From the NCBI GenBank assembly GCA_003024985.2, contig PXIH01S0001842.1: a DNA stretch of 12,838 nucleotides. One strand, 5' to 3'. This stretch comes from Euperipatoides rowelli (Eukaryota > Onychophora > Udeonychophora > Euonychophora > Peripatopsidae). The number at the start of each line of letters is the position of its first letter. Position 1 is the first letter of the stretch. Shown piece after piece: positions 1 through 9,130 of the stretch. A program made the position numbers and the translations under genes. The notes beneath the pieces were generated by a model. It searched no databases, was not told the origin of the DNA, and saw only the letters and a list, made by a program, of their open reading frames with translations.

Positions 1-95
1 AAAAAAAAAGGCATATCAAATCTGTCTATAAGTCTACAAAATGTCCATACAACTAAAAAAATGCTTATAAATTGTGTAAGGGGAGCCAAAAAGAT
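1..95. repeat. 95-bp direct repeat, copy 1
   Basis: Starts with nine A and includes GGCATATCAAATCTGTC and GTCCATACAACTA. It is identical over all 95 bases to 2769-2863. It leads into array 1 through a short link (96-133). Confidence 0.97.
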
Positions 96-133
96 GCATG
101 TACCTCCTGCTAGAATTTCTCTCAGAGGCCCTG

Positions 134-456
134 ACTACTGCTACTACTACTATTACTACTACCCCTAACATTATACTAGTAGTACTAATGTTATCTACTA
201 AGATAACTACTACTAATAATGGTACTCCTAAGATGACCTACTAACACTACTAATGGTATTCCTAAGATAATGACTACTACCACTATTAATGTTACTCCTA
301 ATATTACTCTACCACTACTAATGGTACTTCTTAGTTGGCTGCTACCACAACTAATGGTACATCTAAGATGACTGCTATCACTACTTATGGTACTCCTAAG
401 ATGATGACTACTACCACTACTAATGATACTCCAAGATAACTATTACCACTAGTAAT
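134..456. repeat. Triplet-based minisatellite, array 1
   Basis: Degenerate tandem copies of a unit of about 30-36 bp, built from ACT/ACC/AAT triplets and the core GGTACTCCTAAGATGAC. Copies differ by whole triplets and by small indels. The array begins immediately after GGCCCTGA (127-134). The same junction precedes array 2, and the MITE at 5171-5405 carries the related GGGCCCTGG. Confidence 0.9.
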
Positions 457-478
457 TAGGCCCCTCACAGTAGGGATT

Positions 479-508
479 GCATTGGGCTATTGTCCTAGGA
501 CCCAATGC
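479..508. repeat. Inverted repeat (hairpin)
   Basis: Perfect 8-bp arms, GCATTGGG (479-486) and CCCAATGC (501-508), around a 14-base loop. It sits between array 1 and the A-rich repeats. The role is unknown. Confidence 0.7.
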
Positions 509-619
509 CATGGGGCTGCACATGAACTTCCATAAGAAACTACATAGTTTTGACTAGGGTGAATGTGGGGGTGGTACAGAGGCCTGGACAAGGGGCCCCA
601 TAGACTTGTAAAGGTAAAC

Positions 620-790
620 AATGGATCCGTAGTCCATACAACCCCCTAAAAAAAAGCTTATCAAATCTGACAAGTCAACGAAACATCCATGTAAGCATAA
701 AAAGAGTTTATCAAATCTGACAAGAAGTTTTAACGGAAACAACCATACAACCAAAAAAAAGCTTATCAAATATTAACGAACAAGGGTTCC
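620..790. repeat. A-rich repeats related to the 95-bp block and the MITE interior
   Basis: Three degenerate copies of a block of about 40-60 bp made of CCATACAACC, an A-run and GCTTATCAAATCTGACAAG. They lie near 632-665, 685-722 and 748-780. Similar blocks occur at 45-75, 2813-2840 and twice inside the MITE (about 5231-5330). Confidence 0.75.
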
Positions 791-868
791 TGTAACAAAA
801 AGGGTTATGTATAAGGGGGTCCTGTTTGGATTTCCAGTTCCGGGGCCCTGATTCGGATGTGGGGCCTT

Positions 869-1023
869 GCTACTAATGGTACTCCTAAGATGACTATTAC
901 CACTACCAATGGTATCCCTAAGATAACTACTACCATCTCTAATGGTGCTTCTAATATGATGATTATTACCACTACTAATGGTACTCCTAAGATGACAACT
1001 TTTAATGCTACTACTAAGGCAAT
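869..1023. repeat. Triplet-based minisatellite, array 2
   Basis: About five copies of the same unit as array 1 (core GGTACTCCTAAGATGAC), starting shortly after GGGCCCTGA (843-851). The open frame over it on the plus strand (Thr, Asn, Gly, Thr, Pro, Lys, Met periodic) comes from triplet-sized units and is not convincing as a gene. Confidence 0.88.
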
Positions 1024-1680
1024 GGTGATTATTTTGAGAAAAATTAATGGCAGTTGGTTTAATTTTAATCCACTTGATATTTCTTTAAGGATGTATAGGA
1101 GGATGTTTGTGCATTTATGTCCTTAAAAAAATAAGGATGTTTGTGTATAGCCTAACAAAAAGTATAGCTATGTGTTTGTCTTTAAAATATATTCAAAGAT
1201 ATTAAAAAAAATATGGGCACATGGGGACTATATTATAAAAAATGTAGAAAAGTCTGTATATTGGTAAGATTTGCTATTTCTCCTCAACCACTCATCCTAG
1301 CACAATGTTTGATTTACCTGAAATACCTGCCAAAGCATATCTGATACTATTTTGGGCTACGTATGACTTTCCCTACCCTGAGGATCAATTTTTGAAAATT
1401 TAAAGTAAAGGGAGCTTAGATTTTTGCTCACTAAAATCTATGGGGATGGAGTGAGGGGTTAAATTTCCTTCTATGGCAATAAATAAGTAAAATATTTTAA
1501 ACTACATTATTTCATCTAAGATTTTCAAATTTAAAGAGTTAATTAGATGGATGTAAGATCCAGCTTATACATGGGTTATGGGTGGAGAGATGAGTGCAAG
1601 TGACCTCTGTGACAAAAATGAGAAATATTTTTAACAAATAATTTGTAAATTATTTAGATGCAAGTAAAACATTACCGTAG
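1024..1680. other. AT-rich stretch, nothing recognised
   Basis: No supported gene. It holds a short duplication of GGATGTTTGTG (about 1100 and 1134) with a small CCTTA/TAAGG inverted repeat between the copies, and a few A-runs. Confidence 0.6.
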
Positions 1681-1765
1681 AATGAGGTCAAAGGCTATGT
1701 CGGCAAGGCCATGTCGGCAAGGCGTTGCCGGCTGGCCGACGATCGCCACAGGCCCAAGGGGCTCT
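1681..1765. repeat. GC-rich islet with direct and inverted repeats
   Basis: A GC-rich patch in AT-rich surroundings. ATGTCGGCAAGGC occurs twice (1697-1709 and 1711-1723). CGGCAA/TTGCCG form a 6-bp stem with a 4-base loop (1715-1730). It could be a transposon terminus or part of the 3' region of the LINE fragment. No family is recognised. Confidence 0.6.
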
Positions 1766-1915
1766 TTGAAAAAAAGAAAAAATATATATTTTTTAATTTT
1801 ATTTAGGTAATTAGCGAAAAATAAAAGTTATCATGAATGCAGGGCTCTCACATAGAAGGGTGGATGGGTCTGTAGTCCCATTGCTGAAAAACAAGCCTAT
1901 ATTATTAAAGTTAAA

Positions 1916-2026
1916 CTAAACAATACCTAAACCATCCATAAAATCATCCAACCTATGCTTAAAAGATTCAACTGACTTAAAAGATTCAACAGCTGTTCCT
2001 GGAAGTAATGTCAATTCCTGAGTTTG
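1916..2026 (-). pseudogene. Non-LTR retrotransposon (LINE) ORF2 C-terminal fragment
   Basis: The minus strand has a 36-codon open stretch ending at TAG 1918-1916. It includes LLPGTAVESF and SVESFKHRLDDFM. The pattern 'LP...V...S...FK.RLD.F' close to a stop codon is typical of the extreme C-terminus of ORF2 (reverse transcriptase) in several animal LINE groups such as CR1- and RTE-like elements. It is known from many fragments, and I cannot choose a clade. The usual Trp-Asn before 'LP' is missing. Upstream coding is cut off by a stop at 2029-2027 and then by minisatellite DNA from 2036. A few hundred AT-rich bases toward 1780 may be its 3' UTR. The 'ttaaaagattcaac' motif occurs twice (about 1958 and 1977), which encodes the repeated ESFK. 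Confidence 0.6.
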
Positions 2027-2035
2027 TTAGACTAT

Positions 2036-2623
2036 AACTACTACAACTACCCCTACTACCAGTTCTAAGACAACAACTAATACTTCTGGTTCACCTAAGA
2101 TGACTACTACTACTACTGGTACTCCTAAGATGACACTACTACTACTATTACTAATAGTCCTCCAAAGATGACTACTACCACTATTAATGATATTCCTAAG
2201 ATGACTACTACCACCACTACTGGTACTCATAATATGATTACTACTACTACTACTAATACTACTACTAATGGTACTTCTAGGATGACTACTACAAACTACT
2301 GGTACTCCTATTATGACTATTACTACTGGTAATCCTAAGATGACTACTACTACTGAAACTCCTAAGATGACTACTACTATTGGTACTCCTAAGATTACCA
2401 CTACAACTATTGGCACTCCTAAGATGTCTACTACCACTATTACTGGAACTTTTAAGATTACTATTAATGATACTTCTAAGATGACTACTACTATTATTCC
2501 TAAGATGACTACTACTATTACTAATGGTACTCCTAAGTTGATTACTACTACTACTAATACTAATGGTACTTCTAAGATGACTATTACCAATACTACTGGT
2601 ACTTCTAAGGTGACTACTGGCAG
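2036..2623. repeat. Triplet-based minisatellite, array 3 (largest)
   Basis: Roughly 18-20 copies of the array 1 unit, with lengths of about 27-39 bp in steps of three. Long open frames cross it on both strands: a Thr/Pro/Lys/Met-rich one on plus and a Val/Ile-rich one on minus. This is expected from a stop-free triplet repeat. It abuts the LINE fragment on the left and a G-rich stretch (about 2630-2650) on the right. Confidence 0.9.
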
Positions 2624-2768
2624 GTCCAATGAGAGGGGGGAGGGGTTAGGGGTTATTGTACCCAGGCCCAGGATCCATAAGAGGGCCAAGAGCTAGGATG
2701 GCCACAGGTCCTACTTCAGGAGAGCATGTCTTAATCAGGCCTAAATTCAACAAATTGTCCAGTCAACC

Positions 2769-2863
2769 AAAAAAAAAGGCATATCAAATCTGTCTATAAG
2801 TCTACAAAATGTCCATACAACTAAAAAAATGCTTATAAATTGTGTAAGGGGAGCCAAAAAGAT
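2769..2863. repeat. 95-bp direct repeat, copy 2, ending at an N
   Basis: Exact copy of positions 1-95 at an offset of 2768. It stops at the N at 2864, after which the sequence is unrelated. In copy 1 the next part is the link into a minisatellite, so the N is probably an assembly break at a repeat edge. Confidence 0.95.
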
Positions 2864-2864
2864 N

Positions 2865-3559
2865 GCCGTGAAGCACATCCGGGACCAGAGCCTGGAGCCG
2901 TCGCCGGGTGTGAGCAACCAGCATGCACATTTTTCTTTCCATTCCCTGATTTGATACTTTTTTATTGTTTTTTTTTTTTTGCAAACTATATGAAAATGAG
3001 AATAATGTAGATTCTTTTCTTGTGGAATCTAATCTGTCCTTACGGGAATTCGGCATCCATGTTTCATTAGCCCATTGTATGGTCTTCCATCTGCAAATCT
3101 ACGGCTGGATACGTGTTCATTTTGGAAAGAAATTAGCGGTATCCAGTGAGCATGGATGTCTCCCAACACAGGTACAGTCAGTTATTACATTTAGCATTGA
3201 TATACCTTATATTTTTTTCAAACAAGAATTTTACGTTTCACATGTAAAAATGTGAAATCTATTTCACCCAGCACATGTATCTCCTGCTTTTACCGATTGC
3301 GCCAAATGTAACAAGACTAGTGCTTGTGTGAGAATGCAGTCTGACTGAGTGGGACCAATTGGATTCCCACTTATATGTTAGCTTGGCAGTGAGAAAAATA
3401 CATGTAACTGAGATAGACAACAGTATTTAGGTAACAAAATCATACATTTATTAGACTATCATACATACTCTCATAAGCAATATTATTGGTTATATTTGGT
3501 TACAGAAATAGTGTTATGACAATTTTACCTAGGTTTAGGGACTAACTATTATTTATCAG
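2865..3559. other. Unassigned single-copy-looking DNA
   Basis: No supported gene. A 96-codon plus frame (2965-3255) includes HCMVFHLQIYGWIRV, and a donor-like CACAG/GTACAG lies at about 3171, but I see no acceptor and no family. The composition is less repetitive than the first 2.9 kb. Confidence 0.5.
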
Positions 3560-4225
3560 GATTATGAGTGAGAGAGTATTATGGATTGTGATTATTCATT
3601 ATGAGACAACATGGCTGCTTACTGCAGTTGGACAGATCTTACCGAAGCTTAGGAGACATCTGCTGACTATGAGTGTATCTTACACATACAGGAGGACTGG
3701 AGACACAGGCTGGAAGCTGGACAATTTGTGTAGTGACCAGTGGGAGATCAGAGCCGGATGGTGGTTCAGGTCTATGCTGGGGCCTGGATTGGAGTTTACC
3801 TAGGACAAGTTATCAGATACTGCAAGGCTTCCTTTGGCTCAGCTACTGGGTGACTTCTTCGTGCTCAGCTACTGGATGGCGTCTTCTGGAATGGCCTTCT
3901 GCTAGGCTGTAACAGAAAGACCAAGACCCAGAAGACTGACCAACCAAGCTATTTTAAGTCTCCTGTCTGGACTCAGTGGAACCCCAAATATTCGGACACA
4001 GCAATCTTATTTGTCTATGCCCTGGTCCTCCCCAAAAAGGATGTGGTTTCTTGCTGGACAGCACTTCCTGCGTGATGGCTAGTGACAGCAAAACACCAAA
4101 ATGGAGATGGAGGTTTTTGTTAGCAGCGAAGTTATGTTGTCTGCAGCCATGTTGTAATTATCTTATAGTAAGTAGGAATGTTTCTATAATGTTCTGCTGT
4201 ACAGTATGAGCAATCAGGTAAGTCC
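3560..4225. other. GC-richer unrecognised segment with a consensus splice donor
   Basis: It stands out from its AT-rich surroundings. Overlapping plus frames (3564-3803, 3673-3912, 3976-4209) show no conserved motif and shadow one another. A perfect donor consensus CAG/GTAAGT occurs at 4215-4223, but no reading frame runs into it. It could be an LTR or leader of an element, or a noncoding exon. I cannot tell which. Confidence 0.4.
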
Positions 4226-4690
4226 TAGGATTAGGCTAATAATAATGACAGTTCTTATAGCCTAGTCCAATTCTTAGGCTGACAGCAATAAGCATAATGG
4301 TTATTTTATTCCCTCTCTCTCTCTTCTTACTCTTTCTTATTATAACAAAATAATTATTACTATACAGTGTATATAATATTGTAGTCAATAGTAGCTATTG
4401 TCAGAAATAATAATGATTGGAATATTATATGGTAAGGTTATAATATACAGTATATGGAATGTCTGTATAGCAAACTTATCATTATGTATACACTTCTAGC
4501 TTAGCNTAGCTAGAACTCTCTGATAGCCTCTGCTGTGTGTAACTTGTGCGAAGGCACAATTGTATTCCATATTAGGGATACAATTATGACCTTATTACAA
4601 AAAAGGGTGAGAGGAAAAAAATCATATTTTGATTAAAGTTAATTGTGNGCGCATGTCTGACTGCTCCAGTGCGCATGATTTTACGCAAAG
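4226..4690. other. AT-rich stretch with CT-rich tract and small inverted repeat
   Basis: No gene seen. It holds a CT-rich tract near 4312-4340 and an 8-bp inverted repeat, AATTGTAT (4558-4565) and ATACAATT (4578-4585). Ns at 4506 and 4648 may be joins. GCGCATG occurs twice just after the second N. Confidence 0.55.
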
Positions 4691-4691
4691 G

Positions 4692-4715
4692 TCGTCCGTT
4701 TTACGCAACGGACGA
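4692..4715. repeat. Perfect 9-bp stem hairpin
   Basis: TCGTCCGTT (4692-4700), loop TTACGC, AACGGACGA (4707-4715). The surrounding TTTTACGCAA motif occurs twice (about 4679 and 4699). It lies just upstream of a TATA-like box. Confidence 0.8.
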
Positions 4716-4729
4716 GCAATGCGTTGAAG

Positions 4730-4760
4730 TATAAATGAGCCTTAAGGCTCTGGGGTCATT
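4730..4760 (+). promoter_or_regulatory. Possible Pol II core promoter
   Basis: TATAAAT at 4730-4736 is followed, 28 bases from its first T, by TCATT (A at 4758), an initiator-like element at normal spacing. Between them is a perfect 14-bp palindrome, GAGCCTTAAGGCTC (4737-4750). No coding frame follows closely. An LTR or transposon promoter is as likely as a host promoter. Confidence 0.3.
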
Positions 4761-5170
4761 CTCAGCCACGGGCCCAAAGGGCAACCCTGTCGACACTGGT
4801 CAAATGGTAGACCGCCAAATAAGTGCACCACTCCTATTTCTTTCCCAAAGTTAGGTAAAGCGTGTCTTCCTCAAACAAGTCCACCTACACCATACTTAAA
4901 TTTTTTGATCACTCTGAAAGAAATCCGAGTTGTGCCCTGCAACTGCGCCCCCTAGTTTATTACCTCATCTTTTAAGTTCATGAGAGTGTTTCCAAATAAT
5001 TCTGATTCTATCCAAACAATTATGCATTGCATTGTGGTAAATCTAAGGTTTATTAGCAAGGTTCTTAACAAGGGCTCCACCCCCTTTTCCCACTGAATGG
5101 ATAAAAATGATACATGTGTACTTAATTAGCATAACACAAGTAATATATATGTATGTATAGTAGATATACA
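4761..5170. other. Unassigned DNA before the MITE
   Basis: No gene or repeat that I can support. Moderate composition at first (to about 5100), then AT-rich with TATATATGTATG. Confidence 0.5.
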
Positions 5171-5405
5171 TAGTGGCGGACTGGCCAGGGTGTCAGCTTG
5201 CCTAATGGAAAGTGGCCCTCCCCTAAGGATCTCCATACAACCAAAAAAAAAAAAAACCCCTATCAAAATTTTGATGGACAAGGTAACAAAATGTCCATAC
5301 AACCACCCCCCAAAGAAAAAAACTTAACAAAATTTTGGGCCCTGGTTGTGGGTGGGCTCCCTTTATCTCCTGACAACCAATATTTTTAGGTCCAGTCCAC
5401 NACTG
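5171..5405. mobile_element. hAT-like nonautonomous transposon (MITE)
   Basis: The left end reads tAGTGGCGGACTGGCC (from 5171). The right end, reverse complemented, reads AGTNGTGGACTGGACC (ending about 5404). These are imperfect terminal inverted repeats that match at nearly every position. hAT elements typically start CAG(T/G)G and make 8-bp target duplications. The flanks gatataca (5163-5170) and gatattat (5406-5413) share their first five bases, which fits a worn 8-bp duplication. There is no transposase frame in about 235 bp. The interior has two CCATACAAC + A-run + TATCAAAATTTTG-type blocks, matching the A-rich blocks of the first 2.9 kb. The single N at 5401 falls inside the right repeat. 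Confidence 0.6.
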
Positions 5406-5407
5406 GA

Positions 5408-5408
<1 letters not shown>

Positions 5409-5439
<31 letters not shown>
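5409..5439. repeat. (ATT)n microsatellite
   Basis: About ten ATT units directly after the MITE. On the minus strand it reads (AAT)n and follows GTGAATAAAATCC, which contains a polyadenylation signal. That is the layout of a LINE 3' end with a microsatellite tail. Confidence 0.95.
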
Positions 5440-5535
5440 GGATTTTATTCACATAAAAAGTTACAGTTACCTAATTGCTAGGCAAAATTTAACATAAGCC
5501 CTAGCCCATGAATGGATATGGGCTCGATTTTCACA
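5440..5535 (-). mobile_element. Possible LINE 3' end with (AAT)n tail
   Basis: Reading the minus strand toward the microsatellite gives AATAAA, then CC, then (TAA)n. CR1-like and related LINEs commonly end in such short tandem tails. A 7-bp hairpin, AGCCCAT/ATGGGCT, lies at 5503-5524. No coding remnant is seen upstream, so this remains a guess. Confidence 0.3.
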
Positions 5536-7552
5536 ATAAATCGATAAAGACATCGATTAAAACGAATATGTATACAATCTGGTACAGCACATTAATTGGA
5601 ACAGTTAGTATGTACTGTACATTTATACCTTTTGAGTTTCATGTATACAAAGCTCGTATACCTTTATTTGCCTTTGATTAATGAATTATAATTCGGAGTT
5701 CTATTTATAAATTAGTGTATCATATGATTTCATTTGTTAATAAAACATAACACTACAGTATTGACAAAAGTGGATGAAAATGATAAATATTTTATAGATA
5801 ATATTCCAGGGTTGAAAGTGTTTTGTAATTTTTGCGTATGTATGGTTTTGTCAGTTTATATGAAATAAATAAATAAAAATATACATTTAGAATAATAAAT
5901 TGACTACAGAACTAAATGTGCCAAAATATATATATATGTGTGTGTAATATTTATGTATTAAAAAAATGGGATAACATATTTGTTCAGAGGGGGAGGGGGA
6001 TTAGGCATATTTTGCTGTGGGTAAGGCAGGCATAGGCCAAAAAAAAAAAAAAAATAGGTCTATTCCTGACATCATCCATGGTTTGAATTTTTTTTTAAAT
6101 TTATTTACTAAGTTAATGAAAACAAAATATTTTTAAAATTTATGAAATGAATTCAAATATAAAACATTAAAAAAAAACTTACAATATGTTCAAAGAAAAA
6201 TAAACAGTTTTATTTAATTCACTAATTAGATAAAATGTTAGGTTTCAAATATGCAAAGTTTTTTCGAGCTATTGTTATTTAGTAAATATTTAAATAACCT
6301 GCAGATTTTTTTGTTTTATTTATTTGTTTAAATGAAAAATAAAAAGCTTGCATTGACAAGATTTCAGTGTAATATAGAAGGAGATAAATGAATCTATGCT
6401 TTTATTGTAAATACATAATAAAAATATAAATTCACCGTGCATTACATTGTATTTTTTTTTCTTGTGATTGCAAATAAATAAACAGAGGTATAGGCATGGG
6501 GTGAGCAATATTGGCGTTATCCCAGGGTGACAAGTTAGGGAGGGGGAGGGGACATAAAATTGACTGCAAAAAAAAAAAAGGAACTACAATGAAAATTATT
6601 AAATTTATGATAATATAAAATAGTAGGTCAGATACCGTTATTTGCCCACCAATATGGCTGATGGTAGTAAGTTGAAATTATCTATATCGGCACTCAGCAA
6701 AACATTATTTCACCTCTATATTATCCTAGGGTTCAGGATTACAGTAGGTTAGGACTGTAAAGAAAATATACTAAAATCAGTGAGAAATACTAATTGCATA
6801 TGCTACTATGTTTTAGTTGTCACACGACTCGTAACATTAATTATGTTGGTGGGCAGATAATGGAATCTGACAAAATAATATATACCGTATATTTAGTACA
6901 ATACTTTAAAGCATTTCTCTCTCTCTCTCAACACTTTTGAGAGAAACACTTGAAAGTACGATTCCGATATAATTGCCTCAATGAAAGTTCAAAAAATAAA
7001 TTTGTCTAAAGTATGTATCTTAAATGAATTTAAAATGAAGAATAAATATTCCTTTTAAAAATTAAATTATTTTTTCTCATATAGGGCCTATAGTACAAAT
7101 ACAGTATATGGGCAACAAGGATGTATTTCATCACGCCAGCCCAAGCAGGCACATAACTTCGCTATGCCTAACAATAAATTAACATTTTATTTTTGAATCA
7201 GGAATTTTTTTTTTATGTTTATGTCAATTAATATAAAACAATTTAAATCTTCAATTTAAAAGACTAAAAATTTAATAACATAACAATCAGAAAAGTTAAA
7301 TTAAAATATAAAGTTTATACTGTACTCATAATATTTATATTATTTGTTAAATTACTTGACTATAATAAAATATCGACATTATTATTTATTAATTATTTTA
7401 AGTTGGTTATTTAAAGTAATACCCAAGATGCTTTCAGGGTGAGGCAAATGACTAATCTAAATAGAATTACATGCTGTTATAAATTACACAAGGGTTGTCT
7501 GCCTAGCAAACTTCACATATCCAAATCAACGTGAAACCAGACTTGCAGTCAA
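5536..7552. other. Long AT-rich stretch without recognisable genes
   Basis: Mostly A/T-runs, with (TA)n/(TG)n at about 5925-5945, a G-rich tract at 5989-6001 and another at 6537-6552, and (TC)n at 6916-6929. The short open frames (for example 6320-6508 minus) are low-complexity and have stop-poor but unconvincing composition. Confidence 0.6.
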
Positions 7553-7975
7553 GACCAGAAGTCTCAAGACCAAGACCAGCAGGTCCAAGATCAAGGCCAA
7601 GACCAGCAGGTCCAAGACCAAGATCAAGGCCATGACTGGTAGGTCCAAGACCAAGGCCAAGACCAGCAGGTCCAAGACCAAGAACAAGGCCAAGACTGGC
7701 AGGTCCAAGGCCAAGACCAGCAGGTCCAAGATCAAGGCTAGGACTGGCAGGTCCAAGATCAAGGCCAATACTGGCAGGTCCAAGATCAAGGCCAAGACCA
7801 GCAGGTCCAAGATCAAGGCCAAGACCGGCAGGTCCAAGACCAAGGCCAAGACCAGCAGGTCCAAGATCAAGGCCAAGACCAGCAGGTCCAAGATCAAGGC
7901 CAAGACCAGTAGGTCCAAGATCAAGACCAAGACCAGCATGTCCAAGATCAAGGCCAAGACCAGCAGGTCCAAGAC
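7553..7975. repeat. 27-bp minisatellite
   Basis: About sixteen tandem copies beginning CAGGTCCAAG and continuing with ATCAAGGCCAAGACCAG. A few copies are 6 bp longer or shorter through gain or loss of a CCAAGA-type subunit. Unit length is a multiple of three, so open frames cross it on both strands (Lys/Arg/Ser/Thr-rich on plus, Gly/Leu/Asp-rich on minus). These frames are by-products. The array is cut at the N at 7976. Confidence 0.95.
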
Positions 7976-7998
7976 NATTGCTCCCAATAAGACAAAAC

Positions 7999-8028
7999 TT
8001 GCTCCCACCCACTTGTGAGTGGGAGCAA
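7999..8028. repeat. Near-perfect 30-bp palindrome
   Basis: The 14-bp arm TTGCTCCCACCCAC pairs with GTGAGTGGGAGCAA with one mismatch and only two bases between the arms. It overlaps the palindrome at 8020-8041. Confidence 0.9.
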
Positions 8029-8041
8029 ATATTTGCTCCCA
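8020..8041. repeat. Perfect 22-bp palindrome
   Basis: TGGGAGCAAAT is followed immediately by its reverse complement. The motif TTGCTCCCA also occurs at 7979, so this 60-bp block holds four copies in alternating orientation and could extrude a cruciform. Confidence 0.95.
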
Positions 8042-8050
8042 GTATAAAAT

Positions 8051-8068
8051 TTCTAATTTCGAGCCCTG
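8051..8068 (-). mobile_element. Possible terminus of a hAT-like element
   Basis: On the minus strand, from 8068, the sequence reads CAGGGCTCGAAATTAG. Termini starting CAGGGCTCGA are familiar from hAT-like nonautonomous elements in aquatic animals (recollection, not a search). The element would run leftward and include the palindromic block and probably the 27-bp array. I did not find the partner terminus or a clear duplication. Confidence 0.4.
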
Positions 8069-8990
8069 CTTTATAAAAAGGGTTGCACTGGCCATTAGTT
8101 CTATATAATTTAGTGGTAATACTTGAATTTTTTAAAACATTAGTGGGTTTTTTACAATTTGTTCCATAATATTTAAAAAAAAAAAAAAAATTGTCTAATA
8201 AATATTGGTGATTAAAAAATAGCATTTTCTAAGGCGAGTTTTCACGACCTGAACCAGAAACTGGTTAGCGACTGGTAGGTCCAATTGATTCATGTGGTTA
8301 GCTATAAAACGTCACTTCCGATATATTTGGTTAGACTTTTGATTAAGCCATTAGATGATAGCAAAAACTCTTTGGTAGGCTTTTGTACTTTGTTTTAAAA
8401 ATAGTTTCTGGAAAGCAAAAAAATAATGTTTAAAAACAATGGCTAGCAATAAAAACGTGTGAATATAATACATTTCACATCCAGAGTTAATTGTTGTAAT
8501 ATTGTTTATATTAGTTGTGTTGCAGACTGTATAAGTGTAAGCTTATACTTTTAAATTAATACATAAAATAAATAAAAATATGACAATTAGCAATATGTTG
8601 ATTTATTTTTATAGTTGAAAGGTCCATTCTAGACCATCAAATGTTTTTAGTATTATCAAGATATCGGGATCTTCAGCTTTAGATGATTTTCATGATCCCT
8701 CATTAATATTTAATATTATATAACATAGAAATATGGTCAAATAAATATAAATTTAAAACAATATAGGGTCAATAAATTTAAAGTAAGCGAATACTAGATC
8801 ATTAAATGCTCAAAATAATTCCTAAAATAACAGAATCTCTTATTGATACAATAATAACTATTTTTTATTTTTATTAAACTTTATTATTCCAAAGTCATAA
8901 TTTGATTTTTATTCCACGAGATAGAAAATAGAGCCAATTACAAATCAGTGAAAGGTAGTCACAGATTTATGGTAAATAAAATCCATTCAT
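8069..8990. other. AT-rich stretch, nothing recognised
   Basis: No gene seen. It contains a small inverted repeat, AACCAG/CTGGTT, near 8252-8266, and A/T-runs. Confidence 0.6.
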
Positions 8991-9130
8991 CGTCATTAAA
9001 AATTTCTCATTTCGTCATTAAATTCCTCATTTCGTCATTAAAAATCCTCATTTCATCATTAAAAATCATCATTTTGTCTTTAAAAAGCCTCATTTTGTCA
9101 TTAAAAAAGTCATATTTAGCTATTAAAAAA
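8991..9130. repeat. 21-bp AT-rich tandem repeat
   Basis: About six or seven degenerate copies of CGTCATTAAAAATCCTCATTT, 20-22 bp each, decaying toward the right. The overlapping plus frame (8948-9181, Ile/Leu/Lys/Ser periodic) is a by-product. Confidence 0.85.

Noticed and set aside
1845-1860. CAGGGCTCTCACATAG as a transposon terminus like the one at 8068
   Set aside because: It shares only the first eight bases with the 8068 terminus. No partner repeat or target duplication was found.
2027-2689. 220-codon minus frame and 127-codon plus frame over array 3 as real genes
   Set aside because: Both strands are open because the repeat unit is a multiple of three and lacks stop triplets. The products are pure periodic low-complexity, and frames break at unit indels.
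2965-3255. Plus frame with HLQIYGWIRV resembling the H-L-x-x-x-G-x-x-R-V strand of Fpg/Nei DNA glycosylases
   Set aside because: Only about five identities over twelve residues, no catalytic N-terminal Pro-Glu, no helix-two-turn-helix and no zinc finger. Chance is more likely.
3564-4209. Three overlapping plus frames as exons of one gene
   Set aside because: They lie in different frames, have no conserved motifs, and the perfect donor at 4218 is preceded by stops in all frames.
7430-7445. CAGGGTGAGGC as the left partner of the terminus at 8068
   Set aside because: The match stops after five bases, and the flanks do not give an 8-bp duplication.
7503-8225. 240-codon Gly/Leu/Asp-rich repeat protein (minus) and Lys/Arg/Ser-rich protein (plus)
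   Set aside because: They coincide with the 27-bp minisatellite and are open on three frames at once. There is no non-repetitive domain and no start context.
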